Below are positions 1 through 13,994 of a stretch of DNA of 64,000 nucleotides, one piece after another. Every line of letters starts with the position of its first letter. Position 1 is the first letter of the stretch. Position numbers and translations under genes: made by a program. The stretch spans positions 15,955,383-16,019,382 of the forward strand of contig NC_135252.1 of assembly GCF_964204865.1 (NCBI RefSeq). Direction: 5' to 3'. The DNA comes from Styela clava. Its lineage: Eukaryota; Chordata; Ascidiacea; Stolidobranchia; Styelidae. Below the pieces are notes generated by a model. The model searched no databases and was not told the DNA's origin. It worked only from the letters and a program-made list of their open reading frames with translations.

Positions 1-1187
1 ACGTATATGGTGCCCGGTTGGTGAATCAAATTATCCCTGGGTCGATAAATAACGTATTAAATACTAAGCCCTATTTGAAGAAAAGAAATCTCGAACAAGG
101 CTATGGGTCACAGTATTCATTTTATGCGTTTCCCCCATTTTTTGTCCAGAATTTGGGCAAGTATTAAGCGATCGCCTGGTCTATCATACTTAAAATTATC
201 GAACTCGTGTATTTTATAAACATTGGGATAATTGTTTTTCCATTAGACTGCCACGACTGCTAAATAACATGTTTCCTGTATTTCCACAAGTGAGAAAATT
301 ATTCGAGGAAGTTTGCGATTGCGAAAAATCGATTAGACATGGATTTCCCAATTTTTCGGTTGTAACATTTGACCAGACAAATTGTACTAGTAATGGTACT
401 TGGGAAATGTACAAGGCGAAAACATTTTTGCTACTTCTATAATATCTGGCAGTACAACTTGTTTTTATACACTCAAATACCATAAATGCCAAACTTTATC
501 CTTTGTCAACTTTCAGTAAACCTGCAAATTTTGCAACCTTTGTACGGGATTTCAAGTCAGGAAGATTTTAATCGTAAAAGTGCATTGGCGATAGTAGAAT
601 TTCCAATAGTTTCTATTCTAAAAATAAGGCCCATCTAATAATAGAAGGGTTTTCATATCACTTTATCCAGAAAAATCACTAAGGTGTCATTCGCTTGTTT
701 AAATCTACTTTTGAACTACACTTTACATAATAATGACTCTACATTTTATTTAGTACCCTAAGCGAATTTGAATTTTAAAACTTTTTTCTCACTTTCGTAT
801 AAATAGTTGTATTTTAATCATGCTCGTGAAAATTTAAGCACATGAACATAAATCGAATCGTCAGTTGTTCTGTATTTCATATCAATCTTTTTTAGTTTAT
901 ACTCTTGTGCGGAATTAACTAAAAAATACCAAATAAGAAGGTGCTGCTAGGAATTTAACAACGTTTTTTAAATTTGATGTGTTTGCATATTCACTCCTAA
1001 CAAGGCTTGATAAAGCAGATATTTATACGTCAAGCTTGGTAAGTTACAGTTCGAACCATTATTGCAATTTCAACAATGAAATTTTATTGAATGAAACGGG
1101 CAAAAACTGCGCAAAAAACGTTTATTTTATTTTCACTATCCTCTAAAACCGTATGAATCACAGTCTTTTTAATTTTATGTTATTCAG
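1..1187. other. Intron or upstream DNA, no exon recognised
   Basis: AT-rich DNA in front of the first recognisable exon of the LRR-Ig gene. That exon starts in the third base of a codon, so at least one more 5' exon (signal peptide, LRR N-terminal cap) must exist upstream. I found no convincing LRR reading frame with a matching donor here, so those exons probably lie left of the window. Confidence 0.5.
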
Positions 1188-4100
1188 TGACATGAGGAGT
1201 CTATACTTCGTGAATTTATCTCACAACCGTTTGAGGCTGCTGGAATCGAATGCATTCAATGGAAATTTACCGGATTTATTGTCCTTAGACCTTTCTTATA
1301 ATCGATTGTTACTGCTGACGGAACGCAATTTCAAGGCTGTAAAGAATCTGAAATTCTTAGATCTCAGAAACAATCCAATTTTGTTCATATCAGGAGAGTA
1401 AGTATTGCTAGCTTGTTATTTATATATAGTTGGTATTCATTTAGTATATTGTAGAACTATGAGGTAATTTCAAAATCCATATCCGATCACTGATTACAAA
1501 ACTTTCAATGCTACATATAAGGTAGACGGTTATTAGGATTTCGGCATTTGTCACCCAATTTTCCTGTCATTGCTACACAATTTTCGATCACCAAAAGGGA
1601 ATTTTTAACTCAAAATTGCTAGTTATCACCGTTATAATGAGGTATATCATAGGGTTCACGTAGCCCACTGTGCCGAACATCTACTTTCTTGGAAGCGTTT
1701 TAAATGCTAAGGAAGGGTAGTACTTTCGCATATGAAAAAGAAAATGCAGAAAATTTAATCATATAAAATTGGGTACTATGCGCACAATAAATATTCTCAG
1801 AATCTCGATGTGAATGTATCTGCTATAAATGGGCATGATAATATTAGGATGATGCGCAGATGTCTGATTCTTGAAATTTATAATTAATTTTGCAGACGGA
1901 TTGCTCGTTAACCATGACATTAGTAATGATGCTTTGGGGAGAAAACGCGTAGCTAATGCTTGGAACATATGTTTCATTTGTCGTAAGACATATAGTATAG
2001 TAGAATACTTATTACTGAGAGCAATCTTTTTAACCTCATTCGAGTGATGTCATCATATATATATATTTCATTGCCACTATTAACTAGACCGTACCGCAAT
2101 GTCACTGTCTAGTTTTCTCCTCCTTTTGCGGCATTTTATGGTGGTTATTTCAACAATTTGTGGCAAGTATGAGCGTGGAAAAGAGAGAATATACATTGAA
2201 TTAATCTCGAAATCTGTAGGACATTTTCCAGCATTCTGATATAAGTGAATATGTGATTAGAAGTATTCCAAAAGCAAGTACTCTTTCCAGATATACGAAC
2301 TCGGTTGAAAGAGAGCCTTACGTGATCATCTGTTAAGTGCCCCTCCGAGACGGTCTGAAGTCTCTCCATATCCATAGCAAATCAGCGGTCCATATTTTAA
2401 AACTCCAATTGATTTTTCTGAATTACAATTCGGAATGATAGGTCTCATTGGGGGTTTGATTTTATTGCATTTCGCGTTCTCGGTGACAAGCTATGCTCTC
2501 ATTTAGCTGCATACGAAGACGAGGCCGTGCACATATTTTTCATATTGGAATTCACCAGTCTCTCATGCATGTTTCACTTGCTCTTTATTTATTGAAATGA
2601 CCCGGCCGAAGATATTCCCAAAACTAGATAATAAACCACTTTATGATAAGTCCAAATGAAACTTATAAATAATAGATTGAAGTCGTTTATAGATGTATCA
2701 GCCGTTATATTTATTTATTTGTGTGTTTCATATCTCACTATTTACAATGTTCATATATCTTTGATCATTTATTAACCTTCATAATTCATCATTTCAGGGC
2801 ATTCTGGGGACTTTCACAGTTGGAACGTTTGAAATTATCGTCTGCAAATTTCACCAAATTTCCGGCAGAACCATTGAGTTCTTTATTAAACCTGAGAATG
2901 CTGGAAATGCGTGATATGCCTTTCATAAAATCCATTCCAGATCATGCATTCAGGTCAGTACAATCCTTCAGTTTGCTTTTTAATTAACTATTAGCAAGCA
3001 AAGGTAATGAATGATACGGGGCAATACCGCCCGATTATTTTTTTCAATAAATAAATTAGATTGTGATCTTGGAGATTTAATGTTGTTGTATCACCATCAG
3101 TCGTAACTACTGATTGTATGCGAAAGTTTTCGAAAAAATGAGTGATGTATTCTATAGTTGATTCGCAGTTCACTTATATATTCTACTACTCATGTAGGAA
3201 AATATTTAATGGATGTGTAAAAGCAGTTGTCGGCAACCACCAGGTCGAGGCTCGTTGCCATTTCGTAAAAGGCTTCTTACTTACCGGGTAATGTTTTCTT
3301 TCTGGGTTAAATGCTTTGAAACATTTTGTAACGTAATTTCTGTCAAGAGTTGGTTATCTGATTTTTCATATCCGATGTTGAAATATTACTGATTTAAACG
3401 AAATAATGCAGTCAGTAGTGTGCTAGCTGCCATAGCACATTGCAAATGTATCTTTTGTGTTGCCGAAGATTTGTGGTTTTGAAAGATGGTACAAGAAACA
3501 ATTCCATTGCGCAGTTCGAAAAAGGTTCCCGACGCTTGTATTAAAGAATCACGCAACTTAAGCCTTAAAATTTCCATTAATATATTAAAAATGTGAATGA
3601 ACGTTGAATTTCGATGCTTATATTCCATTATCCCTATATTGCACCTATTGGTGGAAGACATGAAGGGCAATTGCGGTATTTGATACAAAATCAATATGCT
3701 CGGTTTCTCCTCTTTTCTACAGGAATAAAATAAAATAACGATGAAATATTTTAATATTATAATAACCTTAAGACGACATGTTTCCGCAAACATATAAGAA
3801 TTCCTTTCATATCCTTCATGTGGCAAGTGGAATATATGTTTCATTCTAGAATCGGAATCAAATATTAATGTACTGTGGTATTCGATGAAATCGATGAAAA
3901 TTACATTTTCCATGTATTTATAGAAATGGGGCATAGAAAATGTGAGATTGAAGATGTGAAACAAGCTTTTCATGGCGGCAAAATGATTTATCAATGCAAT
4001 TTTCAACGGTAGTGATGCCACACTGAGCCGATACTATATCTGTGTGATACACAATCATGAAATCGAAACGCTAATAAAAAAAACGTTGAGAATAAAAAAT

Positions 4101-7100
4101 TTTTTTCTTTGAGGGATAAAGTTAGGATGTAATTTACAGAATTCGGAAGTATTTCAAAGTTTGAGGTATGTTAGAAATTTTAAAGATCGAAAATACATTT
4201 GTTTACCATATTTAAATCCGAATACGCAAACTACTAATTTAACCACAAATCTAATATCTAACTTTATCCATTTGCCCAAAATTTGATACCCATTAAAAAG
4301 CAGGACGTATCTCCAAATTCATCCTGACAAAAAGCACAACGCATAAAGTTTTTGCGTGAACATACTGCCCTCAGCTTATACATTCGATTTGGTTTCAACC
4401 CTCCTGTTAGAAGGATTACGATTCGATGAAATTCCTATTGTCATTTTCTTTATACATTTGAAACACACAAACGGCGCTTTCAGCTTGCGAGTTCTGATTT
4501 TGATTACAATATGATTAGGTTGTCGGACTTTAAAGAATGTTTCGTTGTTTTCTAAATTCGATCACATTGTTGGAGGAAATATGCATAAACGACTCATAAG
4601 AATGATACAAGCATTTTCTATTTGTTAATACTTTGTTCATCAATGTAAAACTACTATTTTAATACGCCGAACAAAAGTAATTTTTATTACTAGAACGGTA
4701 AATAAGAATGATTTTAAAAATATTTTTAACCGAAAAATCATTGTGATAGCCTACATTCAGCACAATGTTACAAGTTAGATGATATTTTCACATCGATTTT
4801 TTATTTATCAAGTTTTTCATTAAATAAGTTGGACATGGTATAACAGAATTCTTGTGACATCACGACATTCAATTTGACCATTTCTCTTAAAAGTCATTTA
4901 GTTATTAATTATTTAGAACAAGAATGTTGCCACGGTCCACGAAAAAGCTACGACTTTGCTCTTACTAGGCGAAGTTTCTGTTTTCTTAAATCCCATTCTA
5001 AATCCCACTTAATCCGGCCGTCATGTGTTTTGTCTCAAAAACATGTTTGATTGATTAGAAAAACTAACTTCTACTATAGTGCAATATAAACAAGGGTACA
5101 TATTATAATGTTTATTAAAATAGGTGGGAAGATTTTATGAAACTGCGACTCATCAAAATAAATTTTAAGAAAGTAATCGGATTTATAATTTTATACAAAA
5201 GTTAACATTTTTACTAAGTTTTATAAAATCTGGCTCAATTTGTTAAAAATAACGATTTTGGTTGTACTTTTATTTGGAATTCTGGGATTTTTATTTTTGG
5301 TCGATAAATTGAAATATTCAGCAAGTTTGGTATTTTTATGCTATCGATGTTCAAAACTAGTCTTTGATGATGTCACCCTCATTATCCTGATAATCATTTT
5401 CCTATTGCAATCACTGTTTAGCAATGAATTAATAATGTATTTAAAAGATCGATATAATAAGAGAGCTATGCTCAAACATATGGACACAAAGGTCAAATGA
5501 CTACCGTGGGAACAGGTCAGAAAAATGTTAAAATATTTGCTCCGAATTTCATATGAAGGTGTGCCCTGAAAATTTAAAAAATACCAATTTTGGAGTGAAG
5601 GACTCAGAAAGCGTCTTTCTCTACCTTACAGTATTGAGAATTTTGAATTGATTGGCTATTAATTGGTTCAAGAAACCCAACAACGAACTGATAAACAGAT
5701 TCATATGAGCACTTTGTGCTCAAAAAAATTTTCTTTTTCTTAGTACGGTTGCTTTGAATTCTTGAGTGAAACAAATTAATACTGTTCAAGCACAATCAGT
5801 GGTCTAGACTAGAGTCTAGACAAAATAAATTTGTATTCTGAGTATTGTTCCTTAGGTTTTCTGAGCATAATTATACCGCGCCGTCATCAGTTACCTTGCG
5901 TCATCTGTGTTCTGTCGCTTCAACGGTTAGGAATAGGGATAGAGTTATAGACCCTTTGGCCATTTAATGGCCTCTTAGAGAAGCTATTGAGCTGTCACCT
6001 GAACAGCAAGCGCCAGATAAACCATATAGCAAAATTAACGAACAACATATTAAAACGAACGCTACTTTATTGAGTATCTTCAATTTCAGCTTTTGGCATC
6101 GAGCGCAGAATTTGAAAAACGCAAGTGACGATCATTTATATTTTATACGGAAACCATAGATATTGCTCTTCGAATATAAAAACACAATTTCGTGTATTGA
6201 TGACGAAATCTTTTTTTTTAATTTTTTGTCGTTAAAAATTCACTTTTCGAGCGAAAGCGGGAGTTCGGATAGCAGTAACTACACTTGGGTCTTATTTTGC
6301 CACGTCTATTGGAAACCCCATTGTATTGATTATTTCAGCAATTTTCTCTCTTTCCTTATGTTCATTTGCATATGAACGTTATTTAATACATTAAATCCTA
6401 TTTCATAATATTGTATAGTTAATATTTCAGTCGGCCCTTTATTCTTTTTATATTTTTCAGTTTCAACAGCCGACTGGAAAGTCTTGTTCTTGAGAAATTG
6501 CCATTATCAGTTGGTGGACTCTCAGTCGATGTTTTTTACGGCTTGGAAAGTTTGCGGCACATGACTATCGCGTCTTGCAACCTGACTTCGGTGCCATGTA
6601 CGTCATTGTCAAATGTGAAACATAGTCTGGAAAGTTTGGACCTTTCGAGAAATTCAATTCAGGTGGGAATTGGTGCTAATTTTCATTTTGACTAAGCTAA
6701 ATATATAATGGGATTTAATGGGTCGCGAGACATTTAATTTTATTAGCATCAGAGCCAAACGCGCTGTTGTAAAATTTGTAAATTTTTCTTCTGTCTTATT
6801 GCTAACAATGTGTCAATGTAATAAGAGATACTTATTGGAATTTTACCAAATTTAAATTGAATTTTCTAGTATTAAAAGCGGCTAATACACTGGAACTACA
6901 CAATTTGAGTATTAAGCTCTCATTTTCTTATGTCTCTTATTCTAAAACGTTATACCATGAGGGATTTAGTTGGCGACGATCGACAATAAACAAATCAATT
7001 TCAGTATTCTATTGACATGGATAGGAACAAAAAAAAAGGCTTGTTTGAATGAATGTAATGAAACTGTTATACGTTTAAAGATGAGAACAATTTTAAAATA

Positions 7101-10100
7101 ATTTTCAACGTTTTTTCCGTTGCATTTTACAATTGCCCTGATCCTGGTACTCAACGAACAGCGCACTCTATTTGTTGGTCATACCGGGAATGTGGAGTAG
7201 AGAATATAACATCTGACTTCAAAATCCGGACCATTTAAAAACGATTTCGACTGCGCATCCATTTCTGGCTGAAGAAAATTTTGACTCTGAGAAAACGAAA
7301 CATTGATAACATATTGGTTTATGCGAGCGTTCCTGAATTATCCATTGGAAACGCTTAGTCAACTTTATCTTTTATGAGTTTCTGTCGAAAATTTTAGGCC
7401 CAGGTTATCACATTTAAAAATCTGAAATCCCGGCTCCGAATCCCAAAAAATCAGAATTTCGACTTCGCCCTTAACTCCAGGTGTTGGAAAATGCGGGTCT
7501 TGTGCCGACGTCAGTACCAAGAAAAACACGCGAACTTCAGAATTCGACTCGCCGCAGCCATGAATCACAGACATAGAAGAATAGCCACATACACGAAGAT
7601 TTTCATTAAAGCAGTGTTTAGAAAAAAGTTCATAACAAAATCAATTTATGATCCTATATTGTGTCTATCATACGCGGATTTTCACAACGTTTTTCGGCAC
7701 ATTTAATGCGTATTTCGCATTTTTGGGCACAGTTTTTTTGCTGTTATCTTTTTGACTTAAATGCTGACAAATTTAATACATATGGACACATGGAAATTAC
7801 TCATATATATTTTAAATTTAAAATAAATTCAATGTGCATTCACATTAAGGTCACCATCGGATTAGAGTCCAATTTAATGCGTCAACGAAGCTGTCATTTC
7901 GTGGGAAGTTTAGCTTTTATAAATTATTTATTTTGCTTGTTGTTTCAACTTATAGTACATATAACTAGAAACATCAATATTTATCATTTTAACTGATAAA
8001 TCTCTTGATATACTGCGGTTGTGTGAAAATACGCGTATCGGATTTCGTATGTGATCACCCAACTTAAGTTAAAACAATTGACTGTATCTAACTCTTTCCA
8101 AACCGCAAATCATTTTAAAAGCTTGATTTTATCTGTTCAATTTTGTGAAGTAGACCTATCCAAAGCTGTTTTTTTTGTATATTCGTGTTTTTAATATGTA
8201 TGTGATAACTTTAGATAAGATTCCGTTCGATTTTCTGCGTGAATTTTAAATTTTGTCACCTACTTACGAAACACAAGAGTCGTGATATCAAATGTAGAAT
8301 TGGTGTCAAATTATCATCGGACATGTCAAAAATATTTATAGAATTGCATTGCAAACTAGAGTAGAGAGACGGATTCTAACTTAGCTTTGAGAAACCCGAA
8401 ATTTGAATAAATAAATCATACACTTCGTCTGATCATGTGAAATGGTTAATTTGCTGAATAGAATGGAAAAATATACATAACTTTCAACCCGACTCAGAGT
8501 TATGCCCCTATTATACTAAAAGCATATTTAGGCAAAAATTATTTCCATTTAATTTCAACACATTAGTCCACGTCACACCTACCCGATGTCATGTATGCCA
8601 ATATCGTATACCCGCCAGCAAGCTACTTTATTCCGATATTAGAAAAATAGGAGCAATAAATTTCTTGATACACTCACGAAATAATTTTTAACTTCTTTTT
8701 CTAAATTACGTGTCGGCGTTTATGAAGTTTTATGCCGAGAAAACAAATTAAATTGGTTCAATTTTGTTTTCTAATGACCCACAGATGTAACGTAATGTAC
8801 GAGTATGTCGGTACGAACGTTTGTGATCATCGAATTTCCTCAAACATTAATTTTTAATCAACATTTGTTGAAAAACTAACTCAAAATTACACCTCTGAAA
8901 GAAGCATCGACTCTATGTTCCGATGATTACAGAAAATTGGAAAGCGCACTTGTATTATTCATGGATACGTGATATCTGAGTTTGATGAGCCTGTCTCACT
9001 ATGACTTACACTTACAGTATTATAATGTGGACATGACACAATAATTATATAATTATTCATCAGGATATTTTACGTTGTTTTTTCTTTTTTTTTTAAATTA
9101 TTTTTCAACTCCCAGATTCAGCAGAGGGATGGCGAACTTTTTCATATGAATGGGCCAAATATTATATTTTTATTGTCGGAAAGAAAAATTTGGGTCACAT
9201 ATTTGATCAAAGTTTGCACCAATGAAAAAGTGCTATTGCATTTTCCCGTTATCGTGTAGTCTCGACCTTTACATATGCAGCAGTGCGCTGATTTCTGGTA
9301 TGGACTTTATTCAAGCGTAGAAACACGGATTCACGTACATACGATTTTCACTGTACAAAGTTTGTATTGCTACGGCGAAAAAGAAAAACACTCTCCGCGC
9401 CATTTGATTCATGGATTGCTGAAAAATGAACAGTTGTCACACGACCAGTTGCGAGAAATATACAAATCAATTGTATTGTTATAGCGTAAATTTTGTAGCA
9501 GCATTCTTGCCTGTAGCTGCATAACGGTATAGTATAATTTAGTAGTTCACAGTTCACACATTGTTAGATTAAAACCAGGCTTATCGTCAATTATTATCAC
9601 TGGAATGTTAGTATGTTTTTGCATAATTCGTAACTTGGCGGGTCACTGATAAAAACATGGTAGGTCATGGTCATGATCATGAACTACCTTAATTTTGAAA
9701 TTACTCGACTAGATAATATGATACGTATAGATAAAACAATGACAGCAATATCTAAAATGGCCAAGAATAATAGAACATTAATCTGATTGTTAAATAATTG
9801 AACTTATGGTCCCTTCAAACCCCCTATTCAAAAAAATATTCATGATTTGCTAGGGTCAAGTTGAGTAGTAAAATACATTTATTTGACCCTGATGTCGAAA
9901 ACAGTACTTTTTTAAATGCCAATAACCTCTTTTCGCCCTGGCTGTGTCCTTTTTTTGCTTTTGGTAATTACCTTTACCGGTAACACAAAGTTCGAAGTTA
10001 ACGCAGAAGGCAGAATACATAAAATATTTTAATTGTGTTACATGTGATACTAAAAAAGGTGAAAAATTTGCGTCATTTTCCCTTCATGACTGATTTCAAT

Positions 10101-13100
10101 CGTTCCAGGCTTTAATTTTGGGTTTCTAAACTAACTATTAGGCGTACTTTCGTATACTTTTGCCCTGAACGTAAGTACAAATTTGGACGGTATTATAATT
10201 TGAAGTGGTTACTCTCTGCATTTTTTCCATTCATTTGAAAGCAATTCTACTGTTTGAAAAACTGATAATCTTCTGTGGTTGATCTATTTCATTTTGAGAA
10301 TATCAGTTAGGCATCACAGAAGAAATGAATGTTAGTAGAAAGTTTTTTCTTTGTTAATTTTCTGATTGGCTAAATTGCCTATTAACCGTCCATCGATTCC
10401 AATCCAATTCACTCACTATCCAACCATTTCAGTGAAGAAATGGTTTAATTTTTCTACTTTATAAATGCGTGAAAAACGTGCTTTTTTGAATTGCCAAAGT
10501 GCTGCGTATAGGGTCAGGTATAAATCAAAACGCTATATATATTGGTTATTTTGGAAATATTATTACGGCCGTAAATATGAATATAGAGGGTATGAGAAAC
10601 AAAACTTAATATTTGGCCCGACTCCTGTATAAATAGACGTGTTAGTGAGTATATATTCAGTTCACGGACTTTGGGCTAAACTTTCTCTGATTTCTATGTT
10701 TTAAACAGCATATTTTTATCTTAAATTACGACTTTTGTTTTCAGATCATATATCCGGATGATTTATCAGGTCTCTCGGATTTAAAAAACTTGACTCTGCA
10801 CGACACGCATTTGCAAGAGATAAAACCGGGATCATTTATCAAATTAGAAAAACTTGAAGCTTTAGACTTATCCAACAACAGGTGGGATTTTGTATTGTTG
10901 TTTTGAATTGGCCGAAATATCTAATACAAAATGATATTCGTATCAATTGGGTATCGTAGTAACCCGACCAAACACCTATAACTATACGAACCATGTGACC
11001 TTGTTGGGTTACTAATTCAGTTTCAACATTATGTGTACATGATAATGTCGTGTAGAAACCGCCGCCGTGCCAGCCCAATACCATTTCGAAATATCGGTAA
11101 TGCTTTCCCAACAACGTTTGTTCTTTTAAAACAAATCCATACGCACCATTCACGCGCCACAACATTGGTTTAAATAGGAAAACGCTACAAAAACGAGGTA
11201 GACTACTATTCCACCCCCGTAATCCCTATCGCGTTAGGGGTCGATATCTATCCCTTATATTGAAATTGTCTCGAAGAAGGGGGTGCTTATACTGTGCACT
11301 ATCCAATCAATCACTCTATGCTATATACACGTGCTTTCAAAGAACCGCTGGTACTTTTAGACGAAATTTTTCAGTTGTGGTTGGTGATTACAACACGGAA
11401 CGTCAAAGTCTTTTTTTAGTCAATCGAGAAAATTTAAAATATATATATATATATACAAATAGATAATTCTACGCAATTCTGCTTTGATACGTAACTTACT
11501 TAGTGATTGAAATAAAATAAAAGCATTCAAAATGTTATACAATGCATATTGTTCTGTGCTAAGAAATCCATTGAATTTCTCATACTGTTACGACTCTGTT
11601 TCTATTGTTTCTAGTGACGGCATAAAAATACCATAACAGCTTTACTTACTGTAACAAAACACACGCGTTTGGGCAAATTTTGGCGACGTATTGTACTCCG
11701 AAATCATAGGAATATTTTATAATAAATCATGTAAATATCATATATATATTCAGGTTGAGAACCTTGTACCAGGATTCATTTCCGGAGAATTTAACCAAAC
11801 TGCAGGAGATACGTTTGACTAATAATGTTTGGTCATGTGATTGTAGTCTGAAGTGGTTAACAGAGTCTCACATTAGTTTGGGACATGATCACGTGACCTG
11901 CACTGACCCCAGGAGCGAAAGGGTAAGTTATCAAGACCCATGTCAAAACCTAGCATTTCATATTCTTTTTTTCCGACAGTGGTTTGCGTATTGGAAAAGT
12001 TACCTGTACTTTTAGGATCATATGTCAAAACGAGAGATCAATGCTCATATTATATATAGACACGAAAGTTAAATGACTGACCGCGGTAATCTATGTAAAC
12101 TACATAGAAATATTTTATCTGATCATTCAAATCGAACTTGCAAATTAAGTACCCCCTTAACCCACATCCCCCCTTCCCTCCCCAACGTGCAACTCACCTC
12201 AGCGCCGTTAGGGCCTAAGCTGAGCATCGGCTTGTCAAACAAATGACGTACTAGTCTGACGAAATACGTCATAATGGCGCAAAAATAGCAAAATTTCGAG
12301 GTAATCTTTGGCGATTTTTTCAGTATTCAATTATTGAAATCGACTCGTCTATAGTTGCGGAGGAAGAATATTGTTTCATAACAACATTAATTTTGGAAAA
12401 CGATCCATGTATAAATATTGGATCCAATAAACTACTTCTGGCTCATTGAACAATAATTGATTATGTACGCGTCATGTTATTAATCGCTTTGTAAAGTCTT
12501 TGCCATTTAATTATGATCCACACTTGCCCCATACCGTGTACGTCTTTCTGAGTTAGGTTAGATATATATTGTGGGGTGAATAGTTAAAGTAAGCATATGA
12601 AGTTGGGATTCGTGCTATGCTCTGGGATAAGATATACCGGTATGTAAGACTTTGGCAGAAGATTGGAACATTCATATGAAGTGAGATTCATGCCGCATGT
12701 CGCATGTGGGACAAGGCAGTTTCTAGATTTAATTTTCACATTTTGATACCAAATCAAATGCATAAATATTATTATTTGAATCCCAGGGGAAGAGTCTTAA
12801 GGAAATGAGAAAGAAACTTCCTGATACCTTCTATAAATGTAAATCACCTATAATTACCACAAAAGAATACAGCGAAGAGAGATATGTCGAGGGCGATCAG
12901 GCACTGTTATATTGTGATGGTAGTGGAGAACCTTTGTCATTTTCTTGGTACTTTGCAGGTTAGAGAAATGAATTTAAAAAATTAAATAAAGATATTTTAC
13001 TGCATTGTGCTTCATATATAATAGGGAGTCACGTGATACCGATGAGGGTTCGTATGTTTTAACATGTTCGGGATATCTCGGTAGAGACATTAAAGAATAT

Positions 13101-13994
13101 TTGAAGCTCGTGGAATCGTAAAAACTTAGTTAGTTTGGGCTGTGCCTTATTTGTGATATACTCCACGAAAACAGTTTAAAACTATCTGCAATATTACCAC
13201 GTTAAGATCATTTGTTTAGGAACGTAGAAAACATATAATATATATTTATTTATCACTACATTTCTTACCCGACTTTTTAACTTGGCAATGGGGTTCCGCT
13301 TAACCAAAAGGTTGAAAACTAATGTAAACTTATCTAATTTTTAGGTACAGTCATACCAGTTCGTGGAAGTGATTTACGTAAAAATGGAAAAGAACTTACT
13401 ATACGCAACGTTCAACTTAATGACGCGGGAGAATATACTTGCATTATACGAAATGCTGGAGGACAAAAGTCGATAACTGTACTCTTGCATGTAGATGCAG
13501 CCAAGCACGGAGACATGAGCAGCAATTTGCCTCCTGGTCGTGGTAATGACGGAAGCGTTAAAGATTCCGGTAAAGACTGTTCAACTGGCACGCAAAATAT
13601 TCGACGTGAATTCAGCAGGAAACCTGGTTTTTCCTCTGAAAATTCTTTCGACAAAACGAATATCGCCACAACAGCGATACTGATCACAATTTTAGGCTGT
13701 GTCACAACACTAGGAGTCGCTGGTGTTTTTTTGTTTGTTGGATGCGTGTGGAGTAAAAGACGAGATGCTGCTGGTCAAAATTCACGAAACACGCAAAACT
13801 CTGCTCCGTCAGTAAACGTAAACGGTCATTGCAAACACGAACAATCAAAAAATGCAAGCAAAAAGACCATGAAATCAATTGAACTTACAGATGAGCGTGT
13901 AGTGTTTGGAGGTCATGGTATTTACTCCAAACCGATACAAGACTTGGACTGCCCGAAAATAGATAGGCAGTCAAATATCAACAGAAAAAAATAA
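1188..13994 (+). CDS. LRR-Ig single-pass membrane protein, 3' part of gene (7 exons)
   Basis: Exons: 1188-1397, 2798-2953, 6461-6662, 10745-10881, 11754-11922, 12787-12958 and 13345-13994. All have AG/GT borders and phases that close over 564 codons. The first five exons encode leucine-rich repeats (for example LRLLESNAF, LESLDLSRNSI, LEALDLSNNR). Exon 5 holds an LRR C-terminal cap with the usual W-CDC-LKWL pattern. Exons 6 and 7 encode one Ig domain: the first cysteine is in LLYCDGSGE and the second in the NDAGEYTC motif. A serine/lysine-rich stalk follows, then a hydrophobic membrane segment (about ILITILGCVTTLGVAGVFLF) with a basic KRR stop and a cytoplasmic tail of roughly 85 residues without a known motif. 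The order LRR, cap, Ig, membrane span is that of LINGO/LRRN/AMIGO-like cell-surface proteins used in adhesion and neural signalling. Which subfamily is unclear. The 5' end is missing. Confidence 0.88.
2954..6460. other. Large intron of the LRR-Ig gene
   Basis: A 3.5-kb intron (phase 2 on both sides). It contains a 211-codon antisense open frame at 3386-4021 and, at about 3224, a short stretch (CAGTTGTCGGCAACC) that looks like a hAT terminus. No other structure recognised. Confidence 0.5.
6663..10744. other. Large intron of the LRR-Ig gene with a hAT-like fragment
   Basis: A 4.1-kb phase-0 intron. Around 9119 the sequence CAGAGGGATGGCGAACTTTT followed by a GGGCC block resembles the end of a hAT non-autonomous element. 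A possible opposite end (...GGCGGGTCACTG) lies near 9650, but no matching 8-bp duplication was found. The rest looks like unique AT-rich DNA. Confidence 0.35.
12594..12716. repeat. Degenerate direct duplication (~79-bp period)
   Basis: Two diverged copies of a block beginning CATATGAAGT-GGATTC-TGC (from about 12596 and 12675) lie head to tail inside the intron before exon 6 of the LRR-Ig gene. They look like an old local tandem duplication. Confidence 0.4.

Noticed and set aside
1153-1187. ATG at 1153 as the start of the LRR-Ig protein
   Set aside because: It lies before a good acceptor (TTATTCAG) and gives neither a signal peptide nor an LRR cap, so the 5' exons are simply missing.
9119-9660. 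Complete hAT element in the LRR-Ig intron
   Set aside because: Only one end is convincing. The candidate second end pairs poorly and no 8-bp duplication was found.
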